Shown: piece by piece, positions 59,026-64,000 of the stretch
Position numbering within the stretch: position 1 is the first letter of the stretch
Layout: the number at the start of each line of letters is the position of its first letter
Assembly: GCA_024811115.1 (NCBI GenBank)
Contig: JAKOGH010000571.1
Coordinates: 22,406 to 86,405, forward strand
Direction of reading: 5' to 3'
DNA: 64,000 bases
DNA from: Terana coerulea
Taxonomy: Eukaryota > Basidiomycota > Agaricomycetes > Polyporales > Phanerochaetaceae
Made by a program: the position numbers and the translations under genes
Notes under the pieces: generated by a model
Database searches by the model: none
What the model saw: the letters and a program-made list of their open reading frames with translations, nothing else
Told to the model about the DNA's origin: nothing

Positions 59026-62000
59026 GCTTGTTTGCATTCAGCGGTATACTATTGTAGTCAATGAACTTACGTTCAAACCTCAGAGTGACACCAGTGATGA
59101 GAGCGATGCGAGCGACAGCGACATTCAAGAGGTGTTGCCGTCTGATGATGAGATAGTGGTTGTTTCAAGCAAGCGCAGCAGAAAACAGTCCAAAGGCACT
59201 TGGGCGGTTGAGCAGTTTGCACCGCCACAGAAGGCCAAGAACGCTACTGGGGATCCAATATGGTTATGCAAGTGTAACTGGTGCATGTATGCGACTATTC
59301 AGCTTGACATTGATCCAATTATCTCTGAACATAACAATCAGTTGCGAGCATACTCTCCCACAAAAAATGCAACAAGTTTGAAAATGAGGTGTCGCTCACC
59401 CTGAGCAATCTTATCTCTCACTTCAACGAAGGTAAGAAGGGTCGGTGCAAAGGAATCAAGCCTGAAGCCTCATATAAGAAGTGGGCTGCACACATGGCAC
59501 TTCAAAAGTCGAGCGACACTTCTGAACATCGGCTCTCATTAGACGCAGCTAGCGAGTCATCGAAGCAGCGATCACTCATGAAGGACTTCATTGAACGTGG
59601 GATTGCTCACCCCGCGGAAGAGCTCTTGTTTGCAAGATTCCGAGAATACTTTGTTAAGGGCATTGTTGAGGATGACTTGCCATTTTTGTTTGGCAAGCGC
59701 ATTGGTATAAAGCACTGTTTCTCTCTTGTACTGCCTCAAAACTATAAAGTGCCGAATGGCATGATGGTTCAGCCGGAATACACAGTGTTTGTATGCTGTA
59801 ATGGACAGGAAGGTCACCAAATTGCTCACAGTGAGTTCCAATAGCAGGTTGGACTGGGTTTATTATGTAACAGAATTGCTTATTATGCTCACAGACAAAT
59901 GATTCGAAGATTTCTACGGCTAACGACACCTGGACGGCTAAGAACTGTGTCTTTGCTTTCAGTGCACTATTAGGCTTTTGGATTGACCGAGAGTGGACGT
60001 ACCTCGAGCTTCCTCTCAGCCTGCCCTCGCTCGAAGGTGACTATTCCGGCTACAGTTCTGGTAAGCTGCTCTATAGCACCATGAAGAAGCGAGGCATTGT
60101 GAAGAAGCTCAGTAAGCACTTGCATGATATACTGTTCCACTTACATACTCACAAATAAACTTTAGTGGCAAGCACCGGAGGCAATGCAACAGTCAACGAT
60201 GTCACAAACCGCTACATCGCCCGCCATATTAACAAGCACCAGTTGAACAAGGTCAAAACATCAGATCTCCAGATCAGTTGCGCAGCCCACGTTACACACC
60301 TTGTGGTTCAGGCCTTTCTTAGTGGCCTTGGGCTTGCACCAAACCCAGATATTGAAGATCTCTTCTCTGTGGTCAAGGGCAAGGATCAAGTGTACAATCC
60401 CAAAAATGACCCCTGATGTGGCTTTGGAAGCAAAACAAGCAATGAAGGAGTTGAAGCTGCACACAGCCGGCAAGCCTATTCCCTCAAGCGATGACAAGCT
60501 GTCTGATAAAGAGACCCAGTTGTTAGATGAATTGTCGGATTCTGACAACTCTGACTCAAATGGTGACAGTGATGAAGGCCTGAATGACAGAGGTGAAATC
60601 GAGGCCGACAATGACGAGGACCATGGTTAGGAGGAGAGTGCAGCCGGCTGGCAATAGAGGGAAGGCTGCAAAGAAGGAAAGCGTGGCAAGCCAAAGAAAG
60701 CCTTCACACCTGTCAATAAGGTGCGTGATTGAGAAACTCACATGATGCCGTGAGACTGACCTACTGCGTATAGCTCCACAGCATCTGTGTCAAAGTGCTT
60801 CATTCTGAAAAGCAACGGAAGAAGTTCCGCGTGTACACGTGAAAGTACTGCAAGAAGGAAGTTCGGCATCTCGTCCTGGTTTGAAGTATGCCTATCCGAT
60901 AGAATACAACGTACGCCAAGATTAAACGAGGCCTCAAACTTCAGAAAGTGAGTAGTATTGCACTGCACAGTGACTATGAAATAGAATGAATAGCTTACTG
61001 TCGACTTGCAGGTGGTGAAACACTGGGTGAAGAGCTTGATCTAAGGCCTGACTGGCGAAGTTCGATTTAGCATCAGCTAAAGAACTGAAGTTGACTCTCA
61101 CCATTGATGACTGGGGATATCTGGTCATTGTCCTCGAGATCTTAGATGTACGTCGCCAGAGTCATCAACCACAACCCTGATTAATGACTTGAATAACAGC
61201 CCTTCCATGATGTCACCCTCACCCTTTCTTGCAAGGGTGTTCTCACAATCTGCTATATACTGCCACTGTACAAAGGCCTAGAGAAGCATTTAGAAGCCAT
61301 GAAAACAAAAGCACAAGGCAAAGAAAGACTTCCTAATGGGCCTTTCCCTAGCTCAGGCCAAGCTTACCATTTACTTCAACAAGGCTCTGAAGCGTAAGTA
61401 CTATGTCCTTAGTGTGGGTAAGTGTCATAAATTTCCCCAAGCGCTAGTCTACAGCGCTTAGAGTGTAACATCAAGTCACGGGACATGTTACCCAGTCGTC
61501 ACAACAGCGTTACAAGATGCTGATCAGTTGGCCATGCGACGGACGCATAGTTATCAGGGATATGCCTCATAAGGACATAGGATCATGGACTCAGTTCTGG
61601 ATTCATTCTAGACTATGACCTCACTATGAGGTCACTATGACATTCGCGTACTGGTAGTGTACAGTAGCTAGATTAGGACATCTAGATAGTGTTGATGTTA
61701 GCATGATAGCTAGGTCAGATCTGATAAGGGAGTTAGAGCGGCCGGTATGCTCTGAAGCCTTAGTCATGGATCACCTGACTGTATCAGTCAGCACATGGTA
61801 TTGGAGGTCTTAGATAGTGTCTGGGGTCCCTCTACACATGTATATAAGGAGGCTGGTCTGAGGGCTAATACCCCAGACTCAACAACATCATTGATTCATA
61901 TCTTCTCTACTCGCTTTACTCAAAGTCCCCTGCTCTCCCCAATCCCTCCAAGCATTCCTAGCAGGTGAGTATTAGAGTTTTGTGATAGTAAGTGCCATTC

Positions 62001-62611
62001 CCTCATCAAACTAACTATGGTATTGTTTGACTGAATGGAGCAGTTCTGCACCTATGCTTTCGAGTGGCGTACTTCGAAAATCAAGAGCTCTGGCTAGAGC
62101 ATGTGGGTAAACTCGCGGCAACCGACGAGGTGTTCGGCGGAGTATTCCCAGGCGTCGACATCCGCCGCTGCCGGAGTCACTACCCTGAGCCCTTCCAGCT
62201 CATCTGCGCCGTCTATATCAATCAGATCACAATCGAAGCTGGTCAAGAGTAGCTTCTTGGCCTCTGCTCTGCGCAGCACCAGCCTGAATATGCTCTTGTC
62301 ATCAAAACTCACTGAAGTGGAGCTGTACAAGCAGCCGAGCTCACTCCTATGCAAGCCAGAGGACGAGGATAACCCATTGGGATGGTGGAAGGTAAGCTGC
62401 ATTTCGCTTCAACTCAGATGTCATACAACTGACTATATATTTTAGACCAACGCAGACACACTCGCGTATTCTTGCGCGCGAGCGTTCTGCCATCCCGGGA
62501 GTGAGTGTATCGGTTGAACAGCTATTCTCACAGTGCAAGCAGACGCTGCGTGATTCGTGTGTGTTTATGACCGCTGAGACTGCCTTGCGCACTATCATCA
62601 GCAAAGAGTAG
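58876..62611 (+). pseudogene. Broken hAT transposase
   Basis: A multi-exon frame with stops and shifts. N-terminal basic NLS; a BED-like zinc finger start W-L-C-K-C-N-W-C near 59270; a long middle exon (59389-59844) of the transposase core; C-A-A-H-V-T-H-L-V-V-Q-A-F near 60280-60320, the hAT C/D-x-x-H region; and the C-terminal dimerisation end R-S-A-I-P-G-V-S-V-S-V-E-Q-L-F-S with the stop at 62609-62611. A TGA at 60840-60842 replaces an expected Trp, and the frame breaks just before the last exon's R-I-L-A-R-E-R. Confidence 0.75.
61464..61971 (+). mobile_element. Probable solo LTR inside the hAT gene
   Basis: The block interrupts the transposase between two matching parts. It begins TGTAACATC, carries a TATATAAGG box near 61841-61849 followed by a CA-rich start region, and is flanked by TTAGAG at 61458-61463 and 61972-61977. 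The 3' end does not show the usual CA, so the boundaries are uncertain. Confidence 0.4.
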
Positions 62612-62966
62612 CTAAAGCGGAGCCTCGGAGACGAGGTGAACTACCTCAACAGTGTTTCCATTTAGCGAGCTCGCGCAGACCAGTAAGTACCAATGAATAC
62701 CAATACATACCAATACATCTGTATTCCAATACATTACATTTGCATACCATTTCAGACTTGGCTCTGAGGTAATGGTATTGAATAATATTGAGTAAATAAG
62801 ACCCAATTTTGGTATTTATTGGTATTTGTTAAGCACTGATGAGAGCAAGCCAAAGAGCCGTCACGTGCGAGCAATCTATACCTGGATGATCCAAACTCAC
62901 CAGACGCTCTAACGAGCCAGTGAACATCACTTTTCGATGTCCGACTCACTGGCTGAAAGCCTTGTC

Positions 62967-63372
62967 ACTCGCGGAACCCAAGAGATAAATCCCAGGGATT
63001 TATAGTGTAAACACGTGGTGGTCTGAAACAAAATGGCCAGCATAAGTCATGCGCATTAATTAGATATTCCTTTTTGGGAGATATATCCCTTAAATGAACG
63101 CGTAAATCTGCCTGGCTAGCTCACATATCCTTCTCGATAACTTACAGAGCTTTACTCTGAGAATAAACCCCATACCTCCGCAGCCCCCCGTGGACCCACA
63201 ATGGGCACACTACTTGTAGGCAACAAGATAAATCGACCAGATAAATAAAAAACAAGTCGCACATGTATCCAGCATGAACTAGGTAGAGGTCTTCAGAATA
63301 TATCTGCAGGATTTATTGTGGTGATATATTCCACCTAACGCAGTGAGAAATATTGAGGACATATGGTTGACG
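62967..63372. other. AT-rich sequence without a recognisable gene
   Basis: About 400 bp between the transposon nest and the terminal palindrome. No gene is seen. Confidence 0.5.
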
Positions 63373-64000
63373 TAAGTAAGATAAAACGTAGATATATTCA
63401 TTATAAATCATGTACTGCATATTTCCAGGATAAACCCAGAACCTCAGACACTTAGAAACAAAGATGTCTGCAGAAGATAGTAGTTAGTTGCATTCAACAT
63501 AAGCCTTTTGACTATGGACACTAAACACACAATGCACATTGGTAGATTCATATACAATTGCAAATCTAGTGAAAGCTATCAACTTTTGTATACTTTGCAC
63601 AATGGTGGTGTATTCATAGAACTTCACTGCCCAAGTTAACCATAGTCAGCACTTACATGTTTATGCCCCATGGGGACTCTGACTAACAATGCTAATGCTA
63701 GCCAATGTCAAAACAGCGCAATCTGGCCAAGGTCGTTAACTTGGGCAACGAGTTCTATGAATACACCGCCATTGTGCAAAGTATACAAAAGTTGATAGCT
63801 CTCACTAGATTTGCAATTGTATATGAATCTACCAATGTGCATTGTGTGTTTAATGTTATAGTCAAAAAGGCTTATGTTGAATGCAACTAACTACTATCTT
63901 CGCAGACATCTTTGTTTAAGTGTCTGAGGTTCTGCTGGTTTATCCTGGAAATATGCAGTGCGTGATTTATAATGAATATATCTACGTTCTTATCTTACTT
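63373..64000. repeat. Large imperfect palindrome reaching the window end
   Basis: The arm at 63373-63640 and its inverted copy at 63735-64000 match base for base apart from scattered substitutions and short indels (roughly 90 percent by eye), with a 94-bp spacer. The right arm ends exactly with the complement of the left arm start (AAGTAAGATAA). The differences between the arms argue against a simple assembly fold-back. It may be a fold-back element that continues past the window. Confidence 0.8.

Larger units (their letters stand above)
53780..62838 (+). mobile_element. hAT-superfamily transposon, 9.06 kb, with 8-bp target duplication
   Basis: The left end TAGTGCTTGACAAAAATA (53780) and the inverted right end CAGTGCTTAACAAATACC (ending 62838) form terminal inverted repeats. 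Exact copies of ATGAGAGC lie at 53772-53779 and 62839-62846. Subterminal GGTATTTATTGGTATT motifs occur at both ends. The paralogous 30.3 kb element supplies the uninterrupted site near 31085. It carries a MULE-type transposase gene as well as its own hAT transposase, both broken. Confidence 0.8.
50921..62966. mobile_element. Outer TIR element related to the 30.3 kb element, interrupted by younger insertions
   Basis: 50921 starts TAGTCTCGTTTCCAGCC and follows the 30.3 kb element closely to about 51480. Similarity resumes at 53520-53779 and again at 62839-62966, where it fits the right terminal inverted repeat but lacks the final 60 bp or so. The two gaps are filled by other transposons. Reading the three pieces together restores most of the 948-bp element. 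Confidence 0.7.

Noticed and set aside
63705..63890. 61-codon open frame in the palindrome right arm
   Set aside because: It lies inside an inverted repeat and has no known motif.
1..64000. CRISPR arrays, rRNA genes, bacterial operons or phage
   Set aside because: No spaced direct repeats, rRNA sequence or prokaryotic gene order; introns throughout show a eukaryotic nuclear genome.

Overview
The window is nuclear DNA of a filamentous fungus, most probably a basidiomycete of the Agaricomycetes. Evidence: genes split by many 45-70 bp GT-AG introns, GC-rich coding sequence, an F-box/LRR-like family, a membrane P450, and MULE and hAT transposons. Single-copy eukaryotic genes are present (DUG2, RRP6, a DEAH-box helicase, the urease GTPase UreG). 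There are no operons, rRNA genes or CRISPR arrays.

Region 1 (about 2.5-25.5 kb) is the most unusual part. Several genes begin with, or consist only of, the same domain of about 160-190 residues. I call it the PGW domain here, after its P-x-G-W-F motif. It occurs alone (4881-5576 minus; 13375-14050 plus) and in front of a von Willebrand A domain (2530-4133 minus; 14783-16366 plus). It also precedes a flavin L-amino-acid-oxidase-like enzyme (9127-11848 minus), and it sits between a Pro/Gly-rich tail and a DyP-type peroxidase domain (19530-22821 plus). A degenerate copy lies at 18479-19190 minus. All well-preserved members share a phase-0 intron just after the W-F-x-x-I/V-S/T-A/S motif. The stand-alone/VWA pair is present twice as an inverted duplication, and the remnant of a P450 shows that the duplicated block once reached the cytochrome P450 at 6830-8618. 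The DyP 3' half was also duplicated in tandem and has decayed (23.6-25.5 kb). An H2O2-forming oxidase and an H2O2-using peroxidase family sharing one accessory domain suggest co-assembly or co-localisation; this is inference.

Region 2 (0-2.3 kb and 25.7-33.7 kb) holds three copies of an unusual F-box protein (one long, one frameshifted, one truncated). It also holds a dienelactone hydrolase, scattered fragments of the hydrolase, oxidase and DyP loci, and a short TIR element with a 9-bp target duplication.

Region 3 (34.5-49.3 kb) is ordinary gene-dense DNA: UreG, a DEAH-box RNA helicase, DUG2 (glutathione breakdown), a Stealth-family phosphotransferase-like protein and the exosome nuclease RRP6.

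Region 4 (49.3-64 kb) is a transposon nest. An element related to the TIR element is interrupted by a 2-kb TIR element carrying a tRNA-like SINE, and by a 9.06-kb hAT element with a perfect 8-bp target duplication. The hAT element carries a broken MULE transposase, a broken hAT transposase and a probable solo LTR. The window ends in a large imperfect palindrome.

Many genes, including housekeeping RRP6, carry single-base indels, often at short base runs. Some 'pseudogene' signs are therefore probably assembly errors.
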